From Candidatus Sabulitectum sp. (lineage in GTDB: Bacteria; Fermentibacterota; Fermentibacteria; Fermentibacterales; JCC-6): a DNA stretch of 64,000 nt. Below are positions 38,241-45,461 of the stretch, piece by piece. Within the stretch, counting starts at the first letter, position 1, and each line of letters begins with the position of its first letter. Location: assembly GCA_021107435.1 (NCBI GenBank), contig JAIOSV010000028.1, forward strand, positions 1 through 64,000, read 5' to 3'. A program made the translations under genes and the position numbers. Below the pieces are notes generated by a model that worked only from the letters and a program-made list of their open reading frames with translations, was not told the origin of the DNA and searched no databases.

Positions 38241-38750
38241 TGGGATTCTTGAAGAGAGATTAGTGAAAAAGATAATTACTCATATTGAATCACAGGAAGC
38301 CGGGAACCCATTACGCTGATAAATTACGCGATGCCAGTTGAACATGATGTTACTATCTCTGAAGTGTTGGGCAGCGTTATGTTAGAATCAGCGTACTCGT
38401 TAATTTCAGACGTTGAGTAAGTTTTTGTAGTGATATCCTTTCCTGGAACGACTCTTTGGGTATTCCATGGCTGACAGCAGGAAGTCTGTTTTCAAAATAT
38501 CTGTATTGACTTACTAATTGTTGAATACTGTAAACACAGACAGCAATATTTGAAGCGGACGATTTCAATTGTGAACAAGAATGCGTAGAATATAAAGGAG
38601 TAAATAGCATGAGTGTTGATACAGCAGCAATGATAGTATATGAGCTAATTTGAAAAGAGATAGTGTGCATCTATCCTCAGAAGATAAACATACACATGAA
38701 AAATTGAATATATATATGGTAATGGCGAATAAGAGATGCAATAACAGGGC
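38241..38750 (+). repeat. Long duplicated leader, copy 2
   Basis: About 500 bp without a gene. From about 38340 it aligns with the copy 1 leader (37200-37593), with conserved blocks separated by small indels. It is AT-rich toward the promoter. The segment 38241-38340 shows nothing I recognise. Confidence 0.6.
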
Positions 38751-38779
38751 TTGACATGGCAGAGATTAAGCAATATTAT
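38751..38779 (+). promoter_or_regulatory. Promoter of small secreted protein, copy 2
   Basis: TTGACA (38751-38756), a 17-bp spacer, and TATTAT (38774-38779): a near-consensus housekeeping promoter. The predicted start is at about 38786, the first base of the 5' stem-loop. Confidence 0.82.
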
Positions 38780-38785
38780 GCTCGG

Positions 38786-38803
38786 GATAGCAATCAGGCT
38801 ATC
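38786..38803 (+). other. 5' stem-loop, copy 2
   Basis: GATAGC-AATCAG-GCTATC, same stem as copies 1 and 3, just upstream of GGAGGTG. A stem at the very 5' end could protect the mRNA from 5'-dependent decay or respond to a factor (inference). Confidence 0.65.
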
Positions 38804-38820
38804 TTTAATGGAGGTGCGAT

Positions 38821-39282
38821 ATGCGTATAACCGTGGTGTTATTGATACTTGTGTCATCAATTATGATTGCTGAAGATTTCTCCAGAAGTGGTATTGAGGG
38901 TGATGCATTTGTTAATGGCTCGTCGTCATGGACTGGATACTTTACAGTGACTTTTGTAGGGTCATCTTCTGGTGACACTCTACATACGGGTACTTACTCT
39001 AATAACCCCCCTATTTTACCGGATTACGTTTACGACACATTTACCACATGTGATATGTACTGTACACTCTACTTCTCTAACGGGTGGGTGAGAGCCTATA
39101 AAAACTACTTTGGAATTGTTCCATCAGCTGGATATACTACCCGTCACATTTACTTCAGAGCTCCCATAGCAATACAACCGGGCATGAGTGGTGGCGTGTC
39201 AACAGAAACACCTGTTTTCGGACCAGAACCACTTTCTCTGGGCGGAGCGACCTGGGCAGAAATCAAAGCTCTGGATTTCTAA
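38821..39282 (+). CDS. Small secreted paralog, copy 2
   Basis: A 153-residue exported protein. The signal peptide is MRITVVLLILVSSIMIAE. The mature protein starts GIEGDAFVNGSSSWTGYF, followed by the middle segment TFTTCDMYCTLYFSNGWVR with a Cys pair, and IYFRAPIAIQPGMSGG, then the common tail STETPVFGPEPLSLGGATW and AEIKALDF. The middle part is nearly identical to copy 3 and different from copy 1. It has the best promoter of the three. No family recognised. Confidence 0.78.
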   Translation: MRITVVLLILVSSIMIAEDFSRSGIEGDAFVNGSSSWTGYFTVTFVGSSSGDTLHTGTYSNNPPILPDYVYDTFTTCDMYCTLYFSNGWVRAYKNYFGIVPSAGYTTRHIYFRAPIAIQPGMSGGVSTETPVFGPEPLSLGGATWAEIKALDF

Positions 39283-39539
39283 AGAAAGATAAGTGTCATT
39301 AATAGAGATGGGCAGGCAGCTTACGCTGTCTGTTCATCACTGTATTTCCCGCCGAAGAGCCTGTGTGTGGAGGATGATCCGGTCCTCCAGGTTCAGTGCC
39401 TGTGAGATTCGGAGAGCTTCCATTCTAGCATGTACTGAAGTGCTTTTTTCAGGAGGTGATGCCAGCTCTCAGATAACTACAGAACAAAACTACTCATGGA
39501 AATCTGAATATATATGGTAATGGCGAATACGAGATGCAA
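39283..39539. pseudogene. Fossil 3' end of the GT-C-like gene, copy 2, with remnant leader
   Basis: On the minus strand (about 39470-39340) this encodes ASPPEKSTSVHARMEALRI, then SQALNLEDRIILHTQALRREI. It matches the intact gene's ISVHARMEALRISQALNLQD tail over a longer stretch than the copy 1 fossil. The + strand hairpin GGGCAGGCAG with a degraded partner is at 39310-39335. From about 39500 a shortened version of the leader (TATATGGTAATGGCGAATA) leads into copy 3. Confidence 0.8.
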
Positions 39540-39569
39540 TATTATGCTCAAGATAGCAATCATGCTATC
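39540..39569 (+). promoter_or_regulatory. Copy 3 leader lacking its -35 box, with 5' stem-loop
   Basis: TATTAT (39540-39545) and the stem-loop GATAGC-AATCAT-GCTATC (39552-39569) are retained. The segment that carries TTGACA in copy 2 is missing: GAGATGCAA joins directly to TATTAT. The missing part is flanked in copy 2 by GCAA direct repeats. Copy 3 may be poorly transcribed or depend on read-through. Confidence 0.65.
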
Positions 39570-39586
39570 CCAAATGGAGGTGTAAC

Positions 39587-40039
39587 ATGCGTATAACCAT
39601 GTTGTTATTGATACTTGTGTCAGCAATTATGATTGCTGGGACTCATGGTATTGAGGGAAATACATTTGTCAATAATTCTTCGTCGTGGACAGGGAGTTTT
39701 CAAATAGTGTTTGTCAGTTCATCCTCTGGTGATACTCTGCATATTGGTACTTACTCTAATAGCCCCCCTATTTTACCGGATTACGTTTACAACACATTTA
39801 CCACATGTGATATGTACTGTACACTCTACTTCTCTAACGGGTGGGTGAGAGCCTATAAAAACTACTTTGGAGTTGTTCCATCAGCTGCATATACTACCCG
39901 TCACATTTACTTCAGAGCTCCCATAGCAATACAACCGGGCATGAGTGGTGGCGTGTCAACAGAAACACCTGTTTTCGGACCAGAACCACTCTCTCTGGGC
40001 GGAGCGACCTGGGCAGAAATCAAAGCTCTGAGCTTTTAA
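39587..40039 (+). CDS. Small secreted paralog, copy 3
   Basis: A 150-residue exported protein. The signal peptide is MRITMLLLILVSAIMIAG. The mature part starts GIEGNTFVNNSSSWTGSF and shares the middle (FTTCDMYCTLYFSNGWVRA) with copy 2 and the final nucleotides and 3' hairpin with copy 1. It ends ATWAEIKALSF. The stop codon overlaps by 4 bp the stop codon of the minus-strand membrane protein gene (40036-40039, TTAA-type overlap). The ribosome binding site is TGGAGGTG. Function unknown. Confidence 0.76.
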   Translation: MRITMLLLILVSAIMIAGTHGIEGNTFVNNSSSWTGSFQIVFVSSSSGDTLHIGTYSNSPPILPDYVYNTFTTCDMYCTLYFSNGWVRAYKNYFGVVPSAAYTTRHIYFRAPIAIQPGMSGGVSTETPVFGPEPLSLGGATWAEIKALSF

Positions 40040-41658
40040 ATAGTTTCAGTCGGAGATATGGGCAGGCAGTTTGAGCTGTCTGCCCTCTCTATTTCCCGCT
40101 GAAGTATTTGAGAGTGAAGCAAAACACGATCCTGCAGGTTAAGTGCCTGCGAGATTCGGAGAGCTTCCATTCTCGCATGTACTGAAATAGTTGTTCCGGG
40201 AGGCGTTGCCTCCGCAGATTCTTCGAAAAGAGTGAGTGCAAGAATGTAGTTGCGCATGTTGTACGCTTTTACAGCTCTGTTGTACAGGTACTGACCCTCT
40301 GGAATCTCAGGAACTGGCCAGAGCAGACCAGTTATCATCAGAATAATGGCAAGAAAAATAGCTGTAATGGATTTTTTTCTTTCAGGGGTTTTCAGGTTCT
40401 TGAAGAAAAACTGTAATCCTGAAACTGAAACAGCCAATGTAACCGGTACAGTTGGAAGCCAGTATCTCTCCGAATGCACGAAGCCCAGTGAAGCTGCAAG
40501 GGCGATAAGAACAGGCAGTACAAGAATTCTGTTTTCCTTGTTATAGATAAGAAAAGGAATTGTTCCAGCTGCAATGAAGGCGATAAGAAGATACCTTGGA
40601 AGGAGCAGGTGTTTCAAGGATTTATCGCTTTCGATGTCTCTTTCCAGATCAAAATAAGTGTCAAATGGTCTGTATCCGAAAAATGCTCCGAGTTTTGCTC
40701 CTACTAATTTGAGTTCTTTTTCCGGGTTACTCAATATCCAGCTTGTTGCTTTCTGCATCCAGAACGAATTTGCTTCCGAAGGTGTGTTTGCCCCGTTTTC
40801 AAATGCAACTCTTGCAGCTACCTGATGAATGTCCTCAGTCGGATTTTCAATAAGACCGTATTCAGCTACTGGTGGTCCGTAACCGGAAGCACCATCAGCG
40901 TGACCGAGGACAAGGTTCAGACCAGTTGAAGAAGCGAATGGAGTAAAGCCCCCCCCCTGCGATGAATGGTAAAAACATAGAACAAGAAGCGGAAGAATAA
41001 AACCTGTCAACAGAAATAAAGAAGAAGAATACTGTTTCCTTTTGATTGACCTTATCAGAGAGAAGAGTCCAAGAAGAATGAAGGGTGGACGAAGTCCCGT
41101 GATTAGACCGGATATAAAGCCCCTTGCGAAGGAATTTACCTTTGCGTCCTTCGGGATGATTTCCTGAAGAGCCCATACAGATATCAGAAGTGAAAGAAGA
41201 GTCACAGGCAGCAGTGTCATTTCATAGAAAGCTGCTGGAGCATAGAACAGCCAGATGATTGCGCCTGAGAAAGCAAGAATTCTGGATGCTTTGAGCTTTA
41301 TCGAAATAATGTAAACAAAAAATGCGGAAGCAATGCCCATGATGGTTTGTAACAGAAACACAATGATGTTACTTACCCCGAGGGCGTAAAGCGGCACCAG
41401 AAGAAGGATGTACAGGGGACTGGCGTATGAAAAGGCATCTCCGCTACAGGTTCCATCGATAAGGGCTCTTGCGCACTGCTCAAATCTGGAGGCTGCCAGT
41501 GTGGGGAAATAAGTTAATGCGGTCTCTGAAGATGAAGAAATAAATGAGAGAAGATGAGGGACTCTTGTCAGTAAGCCCAAAACAAGAATGATTACAAGCC
41601 ATATAAGATTGTTTTTGATGAAGGTCGCATCTGACTGTTTTCGTGTTTTAAAAGACAA
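40036..41658 (-). CDS. GT-C-type membrane glycosyltransferase-like protein
   Basis: A 540-residue integral membrane protein with about eleven hydrophobic segments (LIWLVIILVLGLLTRVPHLL first). It has the layout of the PMT/ArnT-like (GT39/GT83) superfamily: an early acidic loop after TM1, repeated 20-residue helices, LRPPFILLGLF, and a late HSERYWLPTVPVTLAV segment. The last 100 residues are soluble and TPR-like (LYNRAVKAYNMRNYILALTLFEESAEA). Members transfer sugars from polyprenyl phosphates outside the membrane. The family call is from topology, not a motif proof. Its 3' end has been copied twice into the adjacent array. Confidence 0.65.
   Translation of the reverse strand: MSFKTRKQSDATFIKNNLIWLVIILVLGLLTRVPHLLSFISSSSETALTYFPTLAASRFEQCARALIDGTCSGDAFSYASPLYILLLVPLYALGVSNIIVFLLQTIMGIASAFFVYIISIKLKASRILAFSGAIIWLFYAPAAFYEMTLLPVTLLSLLISVWALQEIIPKDAKVNSFARGFISGLITGLRPPFILLGLFSLIRSIKRKQYSSSLFLLTGFILPLLVLCFYHSSQGGGFTPFASSTGLNLVLGHADGASGYGPPVAEYGLIENPTEDIHQVAARVAFENGANTPSEANSFWMQKATSWILSNPEKELKLVGAKLGAFFGYRPFDTYFDLERDIESDKSLKHLLLPRYLLIAFIAAGTIPFLIYNKENRILVLPVLIALAASLGFVHSERYWLPTVPVTLAVSVSGLQFFFKNLKTPERKKSITAIFLAIILMITGLLWPVPEIPEGQYLYNRAVKAYNMRNYILALTLFEESAEATPPGTTISVHARMEALRISQALNLQDRVLLHSQILQREIERADSSNCLPISPTETI
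40060..40085 (+). terminator. 3' hairpin of copy 3
   Basis: GGGCAGGCAG-TTTGAG-CTGTCTGCCC, the same 10-bp stem as after copy 1. It lies within the 3' coding part of the convergent membrane-protein gene, so the sequence serves two strands. Confidence 0.55.
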
Positions 41659-41677
41659 TCTTTCTCCAAATGAATGA

Positions 41678-41705
41678 ACAGCGCCGCACCATGTTATGCG
41701 GCGCT
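41678..41705 (-). terminator. Hairpin after serC
   Basis: CAGCGCCGCA pairs perfectly with TGCGGCGCTG around an 8-nt loop, 12 bp past the serC stop on the minus strand. It probably ends the serC transcript. No strong U-tract. Confidence 0.65.
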
Positions 41706-41716
41706 GATAGTCTGTA

Positions 41717-42805
41717 TCAGTTCTTTGACTTGAAATCGTTCATGAAGTCAACAAGGGTGGAAACCGATTCGTAGGGAACCGCGTTGTATGTGGAAGCGCG
41801 GCATCCGCCGACTGAACGGTGACCCTTGAGACCAAGGAGATCTTTCTCAGTGCCTTCAGCGATGAATTTCTTTTCAAGTTCTTCTGTTGGAAGACGGAAA
41901 GTTACATTCATGAAGCTTCTGCTGGCAACATCCTGTACATGAGGAGTGTAGTAGCCGTTGCTGTTATCCATGGTTCCGTAAAGAAGATCGGCTTTCTTTC
42001 TGTTGATCGCAGCGATGCCCTCAAGTCCGCCGTTCTCAAGTATCCATTCCATCACAAGTCCAACGACGAACACAGGAAGACTTGGAGGGGTGTTGAAGAG
42101 GCTGTCCTTGGCGATGTGGGTTCTGTAGTTCACCATTGTGGGGATGTCTTCTCTTGCCTGGTCAGCGAAGCTTCTTTTGATCACGATAGCAACGGCTCCG
42201 GATGGTCCGATGTTTTTCTGAGCGCCCGCGTAGATCATGCTGAATTTGCTGAAATCAATGGGGTGAGAGAGGAAATCACTGGACATGTCGCAGATATGAG
42301 GTACATCGCCCGTTTCAGGGAAGTTCCACATCTCTGTACCGTAGATGGTGTTATTGCTGGTGGTGTGTACATAAGCGGCACCCGGCGTGAGGTTGAATTC
42401 TTTGGGGATGTAGGAGAAGAGTTTATCTTCACTTGAAGCGGCTGTGTTTACATTTCCGAAGTATTTTGCTTCCTTGATGGCTTTCTTGGACCAGACGCCG
42501 GTGTTTACATAGTCGGCTGTCATGTCTTTTTCGAGAAAGTTAAAGGGAATATGGAAGAACTGGGAACTCGCGCCTCCGCCAACGAAAAGAACGGCGTATT
42601 CATCAGGGTTGAGCCCCATGATTTTCAGCATGTTGTTCTGGGTATTTTTGAACATTCTGTCGAAAGGCTTGGATCGGTGGGATATCTCCATGACCGACAT
42701 ACCCTGTCCGTCAAATTCGAGAACTCCCATTTCTGCTGCTTTTTTGACCACTTCGTAAGGAAGTGCTGCGGGTCCGGCAAAGAAGTTATGTACTCTGCGA
42801 GCCAT
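41717..42805 (-). CDS. serC: Phosphoserine aminotransferase
   Basis: A 362-residue PLP-dependent class V aminotransferase converting 3-phosphohydroxypyruvate to phosphoserine in serine synthesis. It also acts in B6 synthesis in some bacteria. The N-terminus is VHNFFAGPAALPYEVV; GMSVMEISHRSKPF, LFVGGGASSQFFHIPFN and the PLP-lysine region IYAGAQKNIGPSG follow; it ends RSVGGCRASTYNAV. ATG 42805 is chosen because GGAGGCAGTA precedes it; the longer frame lacks family similarity. It follows lptG after 111 bp in the same direction. Confidence 0.95.
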   Translation of the reverse strand: MARRVHNFFAGPAALPYEVVKKAAEMGVLEFDGQGMSVMEISHRSKPFDRMFKNTQNNMLKIMGLNPDEYAVLFVGGGASSQFFHIPFNFLEKDMTADYVNTGVWSKKAIKEAKYFGNVNTAASSEDKLFSYIPKEFNLTPGAAYVHTTSNNTIYGTEMWNFPETGDVPHICDMSSDFLSHPIDFSKFSMIYAGAQKNIGPSGAVAIVIKRSFADQAREDIPTMVNYRTHIAKDSLFNTPPSLPVFVVGLVMEWILENGGLEGIAAINRKKADLLYGTMDNSNGYYTPHVQDVASRSFMNVTFRLPTEELEKKFIAEGTEKDLLGLKGHRSVGGCRASTYNAVPYESVSTLVDFMNDFKSKN

Positions 42806-42916
42806 TACTGCCTCCATTTGAATAAAGACCTTATGTTGGAAGAACCTGCCCGTGGGGCAGACGAACACTGGAACAATACTGAATCAGGCAGTGTTACTGC
42901 AATAGCAGAAATCCTG

Positions 42917-44002
42917 CTATTGTTGACCGGCTCTTCTGAACAGCCATATCCCAAGAATAATGAAAACAACTTCAGGTAGAGCTGCCGCAAGAATGGGCTC
43001 CAGAGCACCTTTGTGCCCCAGTGTCTGTCCGAATCTCGCAAGCGAGAAAAAGATAAATCCCAGCAGTACCGCAAGGCCTATGCTGGTTGATTTGCCGCTT
43101 CTGGGATTGTTTGTGGCGAGAGGAGCGCCTACGAGAACCATTATCAGCGTGGAAAACGGGAAGAAAAGAGTAAGCCAGAATTCCACAAGATCTCCGGTTG
43201 GATTTCCGCCGGCACTTCTGACCCTTCCAATGTGATTCCAGAGCTGGAAGATGTTCATTTCCGCTGCACTTTTCCTTCTGCTTCCGAAGTCTTCCGGTGT
43301 GTCTGTGATTTCAGGGAGAGGCAGTGTATCGTGAAGAGAGAAGGACATTTCACCAGTCGGTGAGAATCTTCTTTCCTCTGCGGATGTTCCAGTCCACACT
43401 GAATCAATGTAAGTCAGTCTCTGGGCATCTACTCTTCTTGTAACTCTGAGGCTGTCATCAAACCACTCCACAACTCCTCTTGAGATGTTCGCGTGCTGGC
43501 CGTCAAAAAGTCCTATTTCCACTATTGCCCCATCCAGTGTTCTGTGTGCGAAATCGTTTCGCATGAGATAGTTAATAGGGTCTCTGCCATCTATTTCCAC
43601 CCTTTTTACCTGTGTCTGCAGGTAATTGGCGTCCGCCATTACGAAGTCTCCAACAACAAGAGTGAACACGCTGATCAAGAACCCGACAAAGAGAAGGGGC
43701 AGGAAGATTCTGGGTATGGAAACGCCTGAAGCGCGCATTGCGGTTAGCTCATTGTTTTTGGCCATTCCAGTCACAAGGAGCAGAGAGCATATTAAAACTG
43801 CTATTGGCGTTACGAGAACTATGATGTACGGAAGCCCGTAGAAATAGTATCGCAGGAATGTTATTACTGTGACATCCTTGTCCACCCATCTGCTGAAGTG
43901 ATCGAAGGCGTTTACAGTCACAAAGATCACGGTGAAAGAAAGAACAGCCATGAAGATCATCCTGATAAAATGTCCGGCCAGATATCTGTCCAGTATTTTC
44001 AC
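42917..44002 (-). CDS. lptG: LPS export permease LptG
   Basis: A 361-residue YjgP/YjgQ-family subunit of the LptB2FG transporter that pulls LPS from the inner membrane. TM1 is RYLAGHFIRMIFMAVLSFTVIFV. Two further helices end in ELTAMRASGVSIPRI, the conserved coupling motif. A periplasmic beta-jellyroll (about residues 130-250) and three C-terminal helices follow (TLFFPFSTLIMVLVGAPLA). It overlaps the upstream lptF by 4 bp. lptB, C, A and D are not in the window. Confidence 0.92.
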   Translation of the reverse strand: MKILDRYLAGHFIRMIFMAVLSFTVIFVTVNAFDHFSRWVDKDVTVITFLRYYFYGLPYIIVLVTPIAVLICSLLLVTGMAKNNELTAMRASGVSIPRIFLPLLFVGFLISVFTLVVGDFVMADANYLQTQVKRVEIDGRDPINYLMRNDFAHRTLDGAIVEIGLFDGQHANISRGVVEWFDDSLRVTRRVDAQRLTYIDSVWTGTSAEERRFSPTGEMSFSLHDTLPLPEITDTPEDFGSRRKSAAEMNIFQLWNHIGRVRSAGGNPTGDLVEFWLTLFFPFSTLIMVLVGAPLATNNPRSGKSTSIGLAVLLGFIFFSLARFGQTLGHKGALEPILAAALPEVVFIILGIWLFRRAGQQ

Positions 44003-45339
44003 CGGCGGTGTCCTCTTCTTCTGAATTTTTGAATGAGTTCTTTGAAATCCGGTAATGGAATTGGATGCCCCTCTCGCATGCTTCTGTAAGTAAGATATAC
44101 TCCCAGTATGCCCAGAAGAATATTAGGTGACCACATCGCGATCCAGGCTGCTACCCGGCCTCTGTCCGCGAGCTGCTCGCCGGCGATGAGGAAGAAATAG
44201 TAAACAAGGATGAAAACCAGACTCATGGATACTGCCAGTCCGGTATTGGAATTCTTTGAAGAAAGCCCCAGCGGGACCCCGAGAAGAACGAAAACTATGC
44301 AAGCGAAGGGAATTGAGTATTTCTTATGGATTTCCACGTTGTATTTGCCGATATTCTTCTGAAGATTATTTATCTGTTCATTAAGCAGAATCAGATCGGT
44401 GGATGTTCCCGTCAGCCAGGTCATGGTGTTTCTGATTCTTCTTGTACTGTCCCCTGCCGCAACTGGATTATCTTCGTTGTAAACAGAAACCATGAAAGTG
44501 CCCGCGATTGTTGAGATGCTGTCAATCAGAAGGGCCCGTCTTTCGTCAAGGCTGTCAACGAAGGCTCCCATCTGTTCTGCGGACATCTCCCTGTCACCTC
44601 TGCTGCTTCTGTCATGTCTTACAAGTTCTTCGGACCTGGCAATATCAATGATATAGGTGCTGAACGAAGCATATCTGTAACCGCTTTCCCGGTCTTTCTC
44701 ATGCATCTGACCGTCTTCCAGAGTCAACCTGAGGTGGTTTGCTCCAACAGGTTCCATGGTACCCTCCATGGCGGTAATAGTTCTGGCGGGGGCTCCGGGA
44801 GTATTTGTGTGAATGATCACGCCTATCAGTTTGCCGGTAAGGTCATCCTTTTCCTGAACAAAAATTCTGTAGTTCTCAATCTCGTCAACAAACATTCCCG
44901 GTTCAATTCTGGCCGTGGGTCTCATTGTTCCAATGTCCAGAAGGAGATTGCGGGCGATATGGTTCGCCTCGGGGAGAATACTGTTGTTAAACACAACAAG
45001 GACTCCCGCTATGAGCAGCGCTACTATTCCGAGGGGAAACATTATGTTATAGATACTGGCGCCACAGGCTTTCATCGCGGTGATCTCAAGGTCTCCGGAC
45101 AGTCTGCCAACGGCGATGAGAATACCGGCAAGAACGCCCATGGGAATAACAACCGCTACCATTGATGGAAGAAGGAGCAGAAATATCTCCGCGACAATTC
45201 GCATTGGGACGCCTTTGCTGACTATCATGTCCAGCAGATCCAGAAGCTTGTCCAGCAGCATTATGAATGTAAAGAGACCGAGGGAGAGCAGGAACGGCGG
45301 GAAGAACTCTTTCAGAACATATACTTGCAACTTTTTCAT
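43999..45339 (-). CDS. lptF: LPS export permease LptF
   Basis: A 446-residue YjgP/YjgQ-family protein, partner of LptG. The N-terminus is MKKLQVYVLKEFFPPFLLSL. GRLSGDLEITAMKACGASIYNIMFPLG is the coupling helix, followed by a periplasmic jellyroll with an insertion rich in Arg/Glu (about residues 225-320), which makes it longer than the usual 360-390 residues. The C-terminal helices include PFACIVFVLLGVPLGLSSKN. It is transcribed divergently from sprA across 122 bp. Confidence 0.92.
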   Translation of the reverse strand: MKKLQVYVLKEFFPPFLLSLGLFTFIMLLDKLLDLLDMIVSKGVPMRIVAEIFLLLLPSMVAVVIPMGVLAGILIAVGRLSGDLEITAMKACGASIYNIMFPLGIVALLIAGVLVVFNNSILPEANHIARNLLLDIGTMRPTARIEPGMFVDEIENYRIFVQEKDDLTGKLIGVIIHTNTPGAPARTITAMEGTMEPVGANHLRLTLEDGQMHEKDRESGYRYASFSTYIIDIARSEELVRHDRSSRGDREMSAEQMGAFVDSLDERRALLIDSISTIAGTFMVSVYNEDNPVAAGDSTRRIRNTMTWLTGTSTDLILLNEQINNLQKNIGKYNVEIHKKYSIPFACIVFVLLGVPLGLSSKNSNTGLAVSMSLVFILVYYFFLIAGEQLADRGRVAAWIAMWSPNILLGILGVYLTYRSMREGHPIPLPDFKELIQKFRRRGHRR

Positions 45340-45461
45340 TGAATTCCCATGATAGACGCTTGCGTAACAGGTGGCGAACGATGAATTATAGCAGCGTCGA
45401 GCTTCACTGTCATGCTTTCGGGAACATGATACATGCAGATGGATAGTACTTACGAGGTGAA

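Noticed and set aside
38377..38670. Minus-strand 97-codon frame in the second leader
   Set aside because: Not conserved in the first leader; it overlaps repeated non-coding DNA.
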